64,000 nt of DNA from Paenibacillus sp. yr247 (GTDB lineage: Bacteria; Bacillota; Bacilli; Paenibacillales; NBRC-103111). The DNA is taken from contig NZ_FNIF01000020.1 in NCBI RefSeq assembly GCF_900103825.1, positions 1 to 64,000 of the forward strand, given 5' to 3'. The notes under the pieces are model-generated. The model was given only the letters and a program-made list of their open reading frames with translations, was not told the origin of the DNA and made no database searches. The first letter of the stretch is position 1; every line of letters starts with the position of its first letter. Below are positions 49,022-57,604 of the stretch, piece after piece. A program made the translations under genes and the position numbers.

Positions 49022-49124
49022 TTTTTGAGATAACCATTTCATTTCTAGAAAATTAGGCATAACTACGTTCCAATTCCTTCTTTTAAAGAATAATAAGTAG
49101 TATCAGATGAATGGAGGGATTGTC

Positions 49125-49184
49125 GTGGTCTTCAAAAATAAAGTGTTGATTCTTAAAAAAACTTCATCAGGTATTTATCATTAA
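49125..49184 (+). other. Short open frame with good ribosome site
   Basis: GTG at 49125 follows GGAGGG and opens 19 codons before TAA. A +1 shift at the A7 run (49155 region) would extend it for about 40 codons past 49280. Could be a leader peptide or the remnant of a broken gene; not recognised. Confidence 0.25.
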
Positions 49185-49283
49185 ACGATGTTTAAGAGAT
49201 AGTAGAGTACGATTATTTCAGAAAAAATCCCGCGAATTTTGGGCTCACAGATGGCTTCAAGATTCCAAAAAGGGGGAATATGT

Positions 49284-50051
49284 GTGCCTGGGAAATGGGG
49301 ACTGCACACCTTTTATATGAAAGACAACGTGATCCAATCCTACTTACCCTATACACGCTTGTTCAGTTGGTTCACATTAAATCAAATTTTCCGAAAGTAT
49401 AATTCGGTCTACGTGAAACCAAATATGTCCCATATGGGAAAAGGAATTATGAAAGCTTGGAAATCCAGTGATGGCTTCCGTTTGGTTAAAGTCAAGGGAC
49501 GTTCCAAGCGCTGTCTCACTCTCCAAAACCTGTATGAGAATATTCGCAAAGAAACGAGATCAGAAACCTACATTATTCAGAAAGCCATTGATCTGGCAAC
49601 CTTCAAGGGGAGCTCCTTTGATATCAGAGTCATGATGATGAGAAATGCTCAGAATCATTGGTCATATGTTGGAATGCTGGCTAAGGTTGCAGGGAAATCG
49701 AGTGTAATTACGAACGTTAATCGCGGCGGCGGTTACGTGATTACGGTTGATCAAGCTCTATCAGGCTCGCTTTCGTTGTCTAAACAAGAGCAAAGAAGAA
49801 TGATTCGAGAACTGATACGTTTAAGTCATCGAATTTGCGACCGATTTATTCGATATAAATATTCATCTCAGATTGGGATCGATTTTGCCGTAGATAGCAA
49901 AAAGAAACTATGGTTAATCGAAGTTAATTTTGATTACCCTTCCCATGAACTTTTTGCCAAGATGAAAGATCATTCTAACTATAGAAGGATAAAGGCTATC
50001 AGACACTCTTATCTAAATGCTTTACGTACCGGTAAGATTAAACGTAAATAA
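49284..50051 (+). CDS. YheC/YheD-type ATP-grasp-like spore protein
   Basis: A 255-residue protein of the YheC/D endospore coat-associated family. KWGLHTFYMKDNVIQSYLP, VYVKPNMSHMGKGI (nucleotide-binding-like lysines), QKAIDLATFKGSSFDIRVMM and the late LWLIEVNFDYPSH follow the ATP-grasp plan. GTG at 49284 chosen because AAGGGGG sits seven bases upstream and the family begins near the GKW motif; in-frame ATG at 49251 has no ribosome site. Enzymatic role unknown. Downstream of the ger operon but with no shared transcript. Confidence 0.78.
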   Translation: MPGKWGLHTFYMKDNVIQSYLPYTRLFSWFTLNQIFRKYNSVYVKPNMSHMGKGIMKAWKSSDGFRLVKVKGRSKRCLTLQNLYENIRKETRSETYIIQKAIDLATFKGSSFDIRVMMMRNAQNHWSYVGMLAKVAGKSSVITNVNRGGGYVITVDQALSGSLSLSKQEQRRMIRELIRLSHRICDRFIRYKYSSQIGIDFAVDSKKKLWLIEVNFDYPSHELFAKMKDHSNYRRIKAIRHSYLNALRTGKIKRK

Positions 50052-50120
50052 AAAGTCGTACAAACGTTAAAGGGGAGAATAAAAGAAAATCCCAATTCCT
50101 GTTATTGGAGGTAACCATAA

Positions 50121-50830
50121 ATGAACACTCTTTTTAAGTTGAAAGAACGAGGCACATCGATTCCAACGGAACTCATGGCGGGGGTAATGACATTTTTGAC
50201 GATGGTTTACATCGTGATTGTGAATCCTGGGATTCTGAGCAAAGCGGGAATGGACTTTCATGGGGTGTTTATTGCGACTGTACTGGCAAGTATTGTGGCA
50301 ACGCTGATTATGGGCCTTTTTGCTAACTACCCTATCGTGATTGCGCCCGGCATGTTATCTTTGACGTCCTTTCGATATATGCTGCTGGATGCGATTCCTT
50401 CTAGCTTAAAACATGCCATAACGGCCGGAATTGGCTTGTTCATCACTTTTATCGGTCTGCAAAATGCGAAGATTATTGTAGCTTCTCCAGCAACGCTTCT
50501 AACTCTAGGGAATTTGAGGGAACCAATGACGTCATTGACGATTGTTGGCCTTATAGTTTCTCTGGTTTTGATGGCTTATTAGGTGAAAGGCTTTCTGTTC
50601 TTCGGTAACGGGAACGATGCTCGGGGTTGCTGAGCAAGCGGGCCTTCTTAAGGACAATAAATTCCCGCGATCACGGGGCGCGCTGCTTGCAGATGCCATT
50701 GGAACTACAACAGGAGCAATGCAGCAAATGGCTGCGGGCTCCCAAGAAGTCCGGCAACGCTCGCCAGTATGGAGCACGTTTCGAATCAACGTCCGAATTG
50801 GCACAGAACGTTGCCGGAAGAGCAGTTAGC
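50121..50830 (+). pseudogene. Decayed NCS2 purine permease (AzgA/PbuG type)
   Basis: The start is normal (GGAGG, then [20 protein letters not shown] and VIVNPGIL), the family N-terminus. After the IAPGM motif about 50 residues are missing, the frame stops at 50582, and the conserved [16 protein letters not shown] and [14 protein letters not shown] reappear in another frame at 50605-50720. The rest of the roughly 430-residue transporter is absent. So the gene carries at least one internal deletion, a frameshift and a 3' truncation. Confidence 0.8.
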
Positions 50831-50895
50831 TTCCTCAAATTAACTAAATGGGTGAACCGCTCCTTAGCCGATTTTTATGCGTTCCGGTCATAATT

Positions 50896-51702
50896 CTAAG
50901 GTATTTGCGATTTTACAGCAGCGAGTGTGTCACTGATGTTGGTTTCGAGCTTATAGATTCTCTGCTCTTCTTCATTCATTTGACGCAAAAGAGAGACCAT
51001 GGAGGTAAGTGAGCTTTGAACGCCATTTGTATCTTCTTTTTTGGCTGCTTGTTTAAAAGCGCTCCATATCGGGGAGAGACTGTTCTGGGTAGTTTTCACA
51101 GCTCCTTGCTTAGCTTTGATCTGTACATTTACAGGGTCAATGTCACTTAGGCTGCTGCGAATTTTTTTCATTGATTTAGAGGCTTTATCCTTGGCTGTTT
51201 GCCAAGCTTTGTCCTTGGTATTGATGTCATTGCGAGCTAGCTGTACGGGAATTTTCATAGCAGCAGCTTGGATCCTAAGCAGGGCATTCAAGCTTTTGCT
51301 TTGCAGCAATCGGGCGGCTTCGATTTGTTTATTTAGTGCGGTGTAACTGGATAATAATGGTTTATAGCGTTCTCTCGTTTGTGCGGCATCATCCTCCAAT
51401 TTGGATAATTTGGCGGTGTCGACTTCTTTGGTCTGTTTGACCAGCGCTGCCAATGTTTCTTTATTTCTAGTATGAAGTGCATTGATCTTGGCGTCCCAGT
51501 CTTGTTCTTGCTTCTGAAGGGCGAGGAAATCGGTGTACAGCGAATTGATTCTACTGGCCTGGGTTTGAGCTGCGCCGGCAATCGTTTTGTCGAGGGATGA
51601 TTGAATCGTGGTTGTGATTTCGATCGAAACGGCTGCTGCCGCTTCTGCCGGAATGGCCGAGGCGAGGGCTAAAGCGGTGAGTAGAGCAGTGACATTTTTC
51701 AT
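50896..51702 (-). CDS. Secreted coiled-coil protein
   Basis: A 268-residue exported protein of no recognised family. Signal peptide about residues 1-24 (ALLTALALASAIPAEAAAA). The mature part is almost entirely helical heptads, rich in Gln, Lys, Ala and Leu with no Cys, so a long coiled coil is likely. The ATG at 51702 has GGAGG seven bases upstream. Its own promoter (51857-51829) gives a 120-base leader with a strong terminator-like hairpin, implying controlled read-through. Cell-surface or periplasm-like location inferred. Confidence 0.75.
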   Translation of the reverse strand: MKNVTALLTALALASAIPAEAAAAVSIEITTTIQSSLDKTIAGAAQTQASRINSLYTDFLALQKQEQDWDAKINALHTRNKETLAALVKQTKEVDTAKLSKLEDDAAQTRERYKPLLSSYTALNKQIEAARLLQSKSLNALLRIQAAAMKIPVQLARNDINTKDKAWQTAKDKASKSMKKIRSSLSDIDPVNVQIKAKQGAVKTTQNSLSPIWSAFKQAAKKEDTNGVQSSLTSMVSLLRQMNEEEQRIYKLETNISDTLAAVKSQIP

Positions 51703-51734
51703 TAAACATCCTCCTTCGAAGTTGCAAATGCGAT

Positions 51735-51811
51735 GTGAATACAACAAAAAAAGCACCTGCAAGAAAAGGCCTTAGCCTTGTCTTACGGGTGCTTCCATCG
51801 TAAGTATTCAC
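51735..51811 (-). promoter_or_regulatory. Nested hairpin / attenuator in leader of coiled-coil gene
   Basis: On the minus strand, AAGCACC (51794-51788) pairs with GGTGCTT (51757-51751), enclosing a further stem (AAGG with CCTT arms), and TTTTTTT follows directly, as in an intrinsic terminator. Outside this, GTGAATAC (51811-51804) and GTATTCAC (51742-51735) pair perfectly, enclosing the whole element. It lies between the promoter and the gene. Not a class of riboswitch I recognise. Confidence 0.65.
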
Positions 51812-51828
51812 TCGAATATGATAGGTGA

Positions 51829-51857
51829 ACTATACCAATACAATACACAAGTGTCAA
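51829..51857 (-). promoter_or_regulatory. SigA promoter of coiled-coil gene
   Basis: Minus strand TTGACA (51857-51852), 17-bp spacer, TATAGT (51834-51829). Confidence 0.75.
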
Positions 51858-51945
51858 TAAGAACACCAAATTTGCTCCGAGTGACATAAGTGCTTTACAC
51901 TAACTAGGACCGGTAAAATAACCATGACCAAAGGATGAAACAACT

Positions 51946-52704
51946 ATGATGAATCAACTTTCAATAAATGACTTGAAACGGTTTAAGAACGAAATCACGC
52001 GATTTATGATGACGTACAAATTCGCTCTGGATGAAATGGAGACTCGCGTAGAAATTCTAGTGCAAGAATTCGAGATGCTGCATGAATATAATCCCATTGA
52101 GCATACCAAATCTCGCTTGAAGTCACCGGAAAGTATTTTTTATAAGCTCAATAGAAAGGGCGGCGAGATCTCGTTCTCGGGGATTAGAGACAGTATTAAA
52201 GACATTGCCGGGATGCGGATTACGTGTTCATTCGTTTCTGATATTTATGTCATAAGCAACATGCTGAAAAGCCAAAGTGACCTGAAAGTGCTGGGAGAGA
52301 AAGATTATATTAAACACCCGAAGCCAAACGGCTATCAAAGTCTTCATTTGTTGATCGAAGTGCCCGTACATATGTCGGATCGACAAGAGAGTGTATGTAT
52401 CGAAGTTCAAATTCGTACGATTGCGATGGACTTTTGGGCGAGCTTGGAACATAAAATATATTATAAGTATAATCAAGGTAATCAAGCCGTACCTGAGCGG
52501 TTACTAGATGAATTAAAGCAAGCGGCCGCAGCCGCGTCTGCTTTGGATTTGCAAATGGAACGCCTGCATGCCGAAATTGAAGTCATCAAAGAAGAGCAAT
52601 CGGAAACAATGGACGATAAGTTGAATCGAATTATCATTAACAATCAGCAATTTGCTCTGCCGCAAGCCTTGCTGGAGCTTTTAAATGATGAGGAAGCGAT
52701 GTGA
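51946..52704 (+). CDS. relP: Small alarmone synthetase RelP type
   Basis: A 252-residue single-domain (p)ppGpp synthetase without hydrolase, TGS or ACT domains. SIKDIAGMRI, KPNGYQSLHLLIEVP and the EVQIRTIAMDFWASLEHKIYYKY segment are the synthetase motifs. The C-terminal helices support tetramerisation. In Bacillus RelP (YwaC) is induced by cell-wall stress. AAAGGA ribosome site ten bases before the ATG. RelQ is the alternative name; length and C-terminus favour RelP. Confidence 0.88.
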   Translation: MMNQLSINDLKRFKNEITRFMMTYKFALDEMETRVEILVQEFEMLHEYNPIEHTKSRLKSPESIFYKLNRKGGEISFSGIRDSIKDIAGMRITCSFVSDIYVISNMLKSQSDLKVLGEKDYIKHPKPNGYQSLHLLIEVPVHMSDRQESVCIEVQIRTIAMDFWASLEHKIYYKYNQGNQAVPERLLDELKQAAAAASALDLQMERLHAEIEVIKEEQSETMDDKLNRIIINNQQFALPQALLELLNDEEAM

Positions 52705-52745
52705 GATCTAATCCTACAAATGGATGATGTGTCTTTAAATTTCTG

Positions 52746-52754
52746 TGGTATAAT
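52746..52754 (+). promoter_or_regulatory. Extended -10 promoter before small HTH gene
   Basis: TGGTATAAT: TATAAT at 52749-52754 with TGG. No good -35 at 17 bases. Confidence 0.45.
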
Positions 52755-52787
52755 GAAAGGATCGGAATAGAAGGGTGTTGCGAGTAC

Positions 52788-53015
52788 ATGCAAGCATTTG
52801 AAGATTGGAATCAAAAAGTGAAGTCAACGTTCAACGCTACAAGTAATGAAGTCGTATTAACAGTTATGGAAGCAGGAGAATCATTAGGTCTTTCCAAAGA
52901 TCAAATGAAACTCTATGTGGACAAAAACAAGTTAACGAAAGTGCCCATTATGAGAAGTGTTCATCGCTACTTGTTATTAAAAAGTGAAATTGATGAGATT
53001 GTGGGGAAATCATGA
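52788..53015 (+). CDS. Small HTH-like protein
   Basis: A 75-residue protein with VMEAGESLGLSKDQMKLYVDKNKLTKVPI, resembling an excisionase or MerR-type winged helix for DNA binding. No family recognised with certainty. Ribosome site AAGGGTG; start ATG at 52788. Its stop overlaps the ATG of the DUF6526 gene by ATGA, so the two are coupled. Confidence 0.6.
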   Translation: MQAFEDWNQKVKSTFNATSNEVVLTVMEAGESLGLSKDQMKLYVDKNKLTKVPIMRSVHRYLLLKSEIDEIVGKS

Positions 53016-53452
53016 AAATCGACAATCAAACCTATGCAAATCACCGTAGAATGCATCCGCTGTTTCATTTTGTATTTTCCTTGCTAGCGTTAGTGTTACT
53101 GATTTCATCCGTCATAGAACTGGTTAGATCCGTGCAATCCGGGAATCAAGTGCTTCCCGCATTTCTTTTCTTACTCATTTCTATCATTGTAGTCATTGTA
53201 TTCCTTCTGATTCGTTCCTATCCGTTAAAAGCGCAGGATCGCGCGATACGGGCAGAAGAGAGTCTCCGGCACTATGTGTTGACCCAGAAGTTACTGGACT
53301 CAAGGCTTACTATTGGACAGATTACTGCTTTACGCTTTGCTTCCGACGAGGAGTTTCCTGCGCTTTGTCAGAGGGCAGCTGCCGAGCAATGGTCACCTGA
53401 CACGATTAAGAAGTCAATTAAGAGCTGGAGAAGCGACGACTACCGGATATAG
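53012..53452 (+). CDS. DUF6526-type membrane protein (copy 2)
   Basis: A 146-residue paralogue of the gene at 44564: same N-terminal YANHRRMHPLFHFVF, two membrane helices (about 20-42 and 46-68), then RSYPLKAQDRAIRAEESLRHYVL, LRFASDEEFPALCQRA. Function unknown. Coupled to the small HTH gene upstream and followed by a terminator. Confidence 0.8.
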   Translation: MKIDNQTYANHRRMHPLFHFVFSLLALVLLISSVIELVRSVQSGNQVLPAFLFLLISIIVVIVFLLIRSYPLKAQDRAIRAEESLRHYVLTQKLLDSRLTIGQITALRFASDEEFPALCQRAAAEQWSPDTIKKSIKSWRSDDYRI

Positions 53453-53466
53453 CGATTTTCTAGAAA

Positions 53467-53500
53467 GAGACACATCCTTTGCGGATCGTGTCTTTTTTTG
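53467..53500 (+). terminator. Terminator after DUF6526 copy 2
   Basis: AGACAC and GTGTCT with an inner TCC/GGA pairing and one mismatch, followed by seven Ts. Confidence 0.75.
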
Positions 53501-53595
53501 TTGGCGCGAACCCAAGCAATATAGCATTTTTAACGTAAGAGTAGTTCATTTACCAATGACACTAAGGTACAAACTCACTTAACGTCATTATTGAT

Positions 53596-54600
53596 TTACC
53601 CTCTGCGTTGCCGCTCCTTACGCAGCAAGTAGATAAAATACGGCGCGCCTATGACGGCGGTCATGATGCCCACGGGTACTTCCCGTGGGAGGATAATGAT
53701 GCGGCCGAGCAGGTCGCCGAAGAGCATCAAATCGGCGCCTATCAAAGCTGCAAGCGGGATTAGCCATTGATGCCGGCTGCCGACGATGCTCCGCGCAATA
53801 TGAGGTGCGATCAGGCCAATGAAGCCAATCGCGCCCACGGCAGACACAGAGATGCCGGCGAGAGCAACGGCAAGCAGCAGCAGCCAGAAGCGCTCCTTCG
53901 CGATGTTCAGCCCGAGCGAGGTGGTGATATCGTCACCAAGCTGAAAAATATTCAGCTTCGCATAGTTCGCCCATACGATAGGCAACAGCCCAGCGATCCA
54001 CGGCAGCAGCGTGTATACTTCGTGCCAGCTTCGGCTCCATAAGCTTCCGGACAGCCAGAGCAGCGCCATGTTGATGTCGCTAGGGTGTCTGACAATTAAA
54101 TACTGTGTGCCGGCTTGAAATACAGTCCCAATCGCAACGCCCACCAATGCAAGGGTGGCGGGAGGTAGTGTTAAGCGCCGACTTAACAGCAGTAAAATAA
54201 GGAATGCTGAGAAGGCGCCGATGAACGCAGCAATTGGCAAGAAGTAACTTGGCGATTTGGGGAAGAGAAAGATAACAGCCGCAGCCATAAATCCGGCCCC
54301 TTTGGTAATCCCAATAACATCAGGGCTGGCTAACGGATTTCTCACCAGGCTCTGCAGAATAACGCCGCCAACTGCTAAACCAAATCCTGCTAATATCGCA
54401 ACCAAGATGCGCGGTAATCGAACCTGATGTATGATGAAATAAGACGGGCTCTTCTCATCCATTAATCCAGCCCATACATCTCCTAGTGGGATACGTACGG
54501 CGCCCACATGTGCATAAATGATAGCGAGCACAATCATAGTTGCGCTTGCTGCCATCAAAGAAAAAGCAGGTTTCCGCATAGTTCGAGCTATCCTTTTCAC
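53596..54600 (-). CDS. Iron-siderophore ABC permease (FecCD family), second subunit
   Basis: A 334-residue permease with nine to ten helices. GEKFW-like domain signature is seen as the stretch from VRLPRILVAILAGFGLAVGG (residues about 59-78) and the later IGFIGLIAPHIARSIVGSRH cytoplasmic loop that contacts the ATPase. GTG start at 54600 overlaps the stop of the first permease, with AAGGAGG seven bases before. The last 430 bases (53630-54060) are GC-rich compared with the rest. No ATPase follows in the window; in Paenibacillus a shared ATPase such as FhuC or YusV often serves. Confidence 0.9.
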   Translation of the reverse strand: MKRIARTMRKPAFSLMAASATMIVLAIIYAHVGAVRIPLGDVWAGLMDEKSPSYFIIHQVRLPRILVAILAGFGLAVGGVILQSLVRNPLASPDVIGITKGAGFMAAAVIFLFPKSPSYFLPIAAFIGAFSAFLILLLLSRRLTLPPATLALVGVAIGTVFQAGTQYLIVRHPSDINMALLWLSGSLWSRSWHEVYTLLPWIAGLLPIVWANYAKLNIFQLGDDITTSLGLNIAKERFWLLLLAVALAGISVSAVGAIGFIGLIAPHIARSIVGSRHQWLIPLAALIGADLMLFGDLLGRIIILPREVPVGIMTAVIGAPYFIYLLRKERQRRG

Positions 54601-55616
54601 CGCGCACCTCCTTGCTTGCGAGCCAAGTAGATGAAGAATGGCGCGCCAATCGCAGATGTCACGATGCCGACCGGTGATTCGAATGGAAAAGCAATAAAGC
54701 GACTAAGGAAGTCCGCATATAAGAGAAGAATCCCCCCCAGTAGTGCTGTCAACGGGACAAGAATCGTTAAGTTAGTGCCAACCATAGCACGAGCCATGTG
54801 CGGAACAAGGAGACAAACGAATCCAATCGGACCGCATAAGGCTACTGAGGACCCGGCGAGTAAGATAACGAGCAGAATACTGGTTCCACGCACGGCAGAT
54901 ATACGTTGGCCTAAACCTGCCGCGATGTCATCATCTAGAAGCAGCAGCTTAAATGAGGGAAGCATGAAGCTGAATAGCATCATGCCGCCTATAAAAAAGG
55001 GTAATATGATACGCACTTCTGTCCAGGAGGCTTGATTTAAGGAGCCAACCAGCCAGAAGATCATGCTGTCAGTGGCATGCTGATTCATGATAATGAAGCC
55101 TTCCGTCAGAGAAGACATGAGGAAGTGTATGGTTATCCCGGCTAGGGCTAAACGTACGTATTGCTGACGCCCCGTCCCCGCTAGCGACCAGATCAGCAGC
55201 GCGCTTAGGGCGGCCCCTACGAATGCGAAACCAATTAGGCCTATATTGCCAAAATGGGGTAAAGCGACAAGTCCCACCACAACGGCCAACGCTGCTCCAG
55301 CATTAATTCCGAAGATGTGTGGGGATGCTAGCGGGTTTTTGGTAGTGAGCTGTGTAAGCAGCCCTGCTAAGGCCAATTGCATACCTACGATACATGCCAT
55401 GATGGCACGCGGTAAACGTAGTGTTTGGATGTAGAGGTGAGCTTTATCACCGCCTTGGTGGGTCAAGGCTTCGAGCAAGGTGCGCCAGGAGACATGGGTT
55501 TGGCCCCATTTCAAACTACAGATCACACCAATCATCATAATGAGAATAGATGCAGAAAAAAGGAAGAGCAGAGGCCATTTACGGCTCTGCTTCTCATACA
55601 TAGGCATAGGCTTCAT
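54597..55616 (-). CDS. Iron-siderophore ABC permease (FecCD family), first subunit
   Basis: A 339-residue permease. LRLPRAIMACIVGMQLALAG and IGFVCLLVPHMARAMVGTN are the same family landmarks. N-terminal cytosolic tail of about 14 residues is basic. The ATG at 55616 lies four bases from the binding-protein stop; there are two further ATGs within the first six codons. Forms the heterodimeric channel with the next gene. Confidence 0.92.
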   Translation of the reverse strand: MKPMPMYEKQSRKWPLLFLFSASILIMMIGVICSLKWGQTHVSWRTLLEALTHQGGDKAHLYIQTLRLPRAIMACIVGMQLALAGLLTQLTTKNPLASPHIFGINAGAALAVVVGLVALPHFGNIGLIGFAFVGAALSALLIWSLAGTGRQQYVRLALAGITIHFLMSSLTEGFIIMNQHATDSMIFWLVGSLNQASWTEVRIILPFFIGGMMLFSFMLPSFKLLLLDDDIAAGLGQRISAVRGTSILLVILLAGSSVALCGPIGFVCLLVPHMARAMVGTNLTILVPLTALLGGILLLYADFLSRFIAFPFESPVGIVTSAIGAPFFIYLARKQGGAR

Positions 55617-55620
55617 TGGA

Positions 55621-56592
55621 CTATTGCCCCAAATTCTTCACGATATCCTCGAGGATTTTCTCAGATCCGAGGAATCCACGGGATAGAGACCAGTCACGTC
55701 GTTCTACAGTGAATACTTTTTTGTTTGCTACAGCGTCAATTTTCTGCCAAAGCGGGTTCGTTTCCCATTGTTTGATGATGGTTTCTTTTTCTGTAGGCAG
55801 CAAGAACAGGACTTGTGGATTGGCTTCAACCAGCTGTTCTAGTGTGATCTGCGGATAAGCGGCAGCGTTTTTAATAGGGTCCGTGTACCCTAGCATCGCT
55901 AAGAAAGAGCCGCTATAAGCATGATCAGAATGAGCGAAGAATCCTTTGGGATTCACAACGGCCGGGAGAACTCGAAGATTCGTTGAACCGAGTTTCTTTT
56001 TCAAAGACTCGACCTTTGTTTGGTGCTCAGATAGACGTTTCTTACCTTCTTCTTCTTTTCCGACGGCTTTAGCGATAATAGCAACGTTCTTGAGCATTTG
56101 ATTGTAATCGGCTTGGAAATCATCTAACACCAGAACAGGCGCAATTCCTTTTAGGTGGGGAATGGCATTCTTGTGCTTGTTCACGTCGACGATGATTAAA
56201 TCGGGTTTAAGTGAGCTAATCAGCTCAATATTCGGCTCATAGCGGGAACCTACGGACTTGTATGATTTCAACTGACTTTTTACCGCGTCCATAAATAGAC
56301 CCGGGCTATCGTCGTCGGCAACACCAACAGGCTGTACGCCTAAAGTGACGAGGATATCGGTAAACCCAAATTCCATAGCAATAATGCGCTCGGGTTTTTT
56401 AGGCAGTTCGACTGTTCCTACCGCGTCCTGAACCGTAATTTTTCCGTCAGCTTGAGCAGCAGGCTTCTGGCTAGCAGCCGCCGGTGTTGTTGCAGCTGAT
56501 TCGATATTCGTCGATTTGCCGCAAGCTGCAAGGCTTATTGCAAATACGCTGATCAGTGCGATAAGGCAAATACGAGTGAAGTGGTGTTTCAT
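55621..56592 (-). CDS. Iron-siderophore substrate-binding lipoprotein
   Basis: A 323-residue class III (Fe-siderophore type) binding protein. Signal peptide with lipobox SLAAC, Cys at 24. PERIIAMEFGFTDILVTLGV and GVADDD... start the first lobe, and LEQLVEANPQVLFLL belongs to the second. The ATG at 56592 has GGAGG nine bases upstream. A Fur-type box lies just upstream. It resembles YfiY or FeuA-type receptors; the siderophore is unknown. Confidence 0.92.
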   Translation of the reverse strand: MKHHFTRICLIALISVFAISLAACGKSTNIESAATTPAAASQKPAAQADGKITVQDAVGTVELPKKPERIIAMEFGFTDILVTLGVQPVGVADDDSPGLFMDAVKSQLKSYKSVGSRYEPNIELISSLKPDLIIVDVNKHKNAIPHLKGIAPVLVLDDFQADYNQMLKNVAIIAKAVGKEEEGKKRLSEHQTKVESLKKKLGSTNLRVLPAVVNPKGFFAHSDHAYSGSFLAMLGYTDPIKNAAAYPQITLEQLVEANPQVLFLLPTEKETIIKQWETNPLWQKIDAVANKKVFTVERRDWSLSRGFLGSEKILEDIVKNLGQ

Positions 56593-56607
56593 TTCAGCAT
56601 TCCTCCA

Positions 56608-56628
56608 TGACAATGATTATTATTCTCA
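56608..56628. promoter_or_regulatory. Fur box before siderophore uptake operon
   Basis: Two overlapping 7-1-7 matches to TGATAATNATTATCA offset by six bases: TGACAATGATTATTA and TGATTATTATTCTCA, each with two mismatches. A TATGAT -10-like element lies just upstream on the minus strand. Confidence 0.75.
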
Positions 56629-56695
56629 TCTGGAATCATACCGAATAATCCCACTTTAGGACATGTCTATTATGTATATTAAGCATGTCCAATTA

Positions 56696-57499
56696 TTAGA
56701 TTTTGTTTTGGCTGGCTATGAATACAGAAGGTGAATAACCTGTTTTTTTCTTAAAAACCTTGCTGAAATGAAAATAATCAACAAATCCGACGCGCCCCGC
56801 AACTTCTTTGGCACGTAAATCGGTATGGAGAAACATCTGTTTGGCCTTCTCAATCCGCAGTGTGTACAAATAATTCATCATCGTAGCTCCAGTGTGTTTT
56901 TTGAAAAGAACAGTAAAATAGCCTACACTCATACCAGCTCGTCTAGCCAGCATAGGAAGCGAGAGCTCAAGCATATAATGCTCATTCATATAGGAAATGA
57001 TCTCTTCAATCGATTCGGCGGAAGACTTTTTGTCTTGGGTCAACTGGGATTCATATAAATAAATGAAAAGGATACGTTCCAACATCATTCGTTTACGAAA
57101 CGTATGGGCAGCCTCTTCTTCATCCGTAAGTGGATGAAGATCATGAACAGTACGAATAAGCTCATCCAGCATATAGTGAATCTTGATCTCGCTCAGGGTC
57201 GAGAGAAGCCCCTGTAAGGTCCACGTATATCCGTTAGGCAGCATCTGGTAAGTGATGATCACATACGCCGCGGTTTTGGTTTCAGGAACTTGAATAATGT
57301 AGGAACCTTCATCGGGATGGCAGGCATAGGCTTGTGAACAAATGGTAGGTTCATGATCCTGCCTGTGTATCGTGATATGACCACGACGCACGATAATAAG
57401 CTGATAAGTATTGGCCGGACATTCGACCGTAAGAGTGGAACAACTCGTCTCGATCTGTTCAATGAGAGGGACAAGCGGAATAAGTTGATGAAAATTCAT
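56696..57499 (-). CDS. AraC-family regulator (Btr-like)
   Basis: A 267-residue activator. N-terminal cupin-like sensing half, C-terminal double HTH (about 165-265) with LSLPMLARRAGMSVGYF and VAGRVGFVDYFHFSKVFKKK. In Bacillus, Btr activates feuABC on binding Fe-bacillibactin; this gene lies directly upstream of a siderophore uptake operon on the same strand but with no solute-binding domain fused. ATG at 57499 chosen; a TTG two codons earlier is possible. Confidence 0.85.
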   Translation of the reverse strand: MNFHQLIPLVPLIEQIETSCSTLTVECPANTYQLIIVRRGHITIHRQDHEPTICSQAYACHPDEGSYIIQVPETKTAAYVIITYQMLPNGYTWTLQGLLSTLSEIKIHYMLDELIRTVHDLHPLTDEEEAAHTFRKRMMLERILFIYLYESQLTQDKKSSAESIEEIISYMNEHYMLELSLPMLARRAGMSVGYFTVLFKKHTGATMMNYLYTLRIEKAKQMFLHTDLRAKEVAGRVGFVDYFHFSKVFKKKTGYSPSVFIASQNKI

Positions 57500-57581
57500 G
57501 ATCAAGGAGTCCTTTCCTAATGAGCTTCTCTTTTTGATAGTGACACAGATGTGTGTTCACAACAAGTGCGTAAGCATAAAA

Positions 57582-57604
57582 AAAGCGCCAAAACGGGCGC
57601 TTTA
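57582..57604. terminator. Terminator after 57605 gene
   Basis: AAAGCGCC and GGGCGCTTT pair around a small loop, with a seven-T run on the minus strand just past the stop codon of the minus-strand gene at 57605. Confidence 0.8.

Noticed and set aside
50627-50893. Possible gamma-type SASP fragment ([12 protein letters not shown]) after the permease pseudogene
   Set aside because: Resemblance is limited to a few residues, the frame has no start signal and overlaps the pseudogene.
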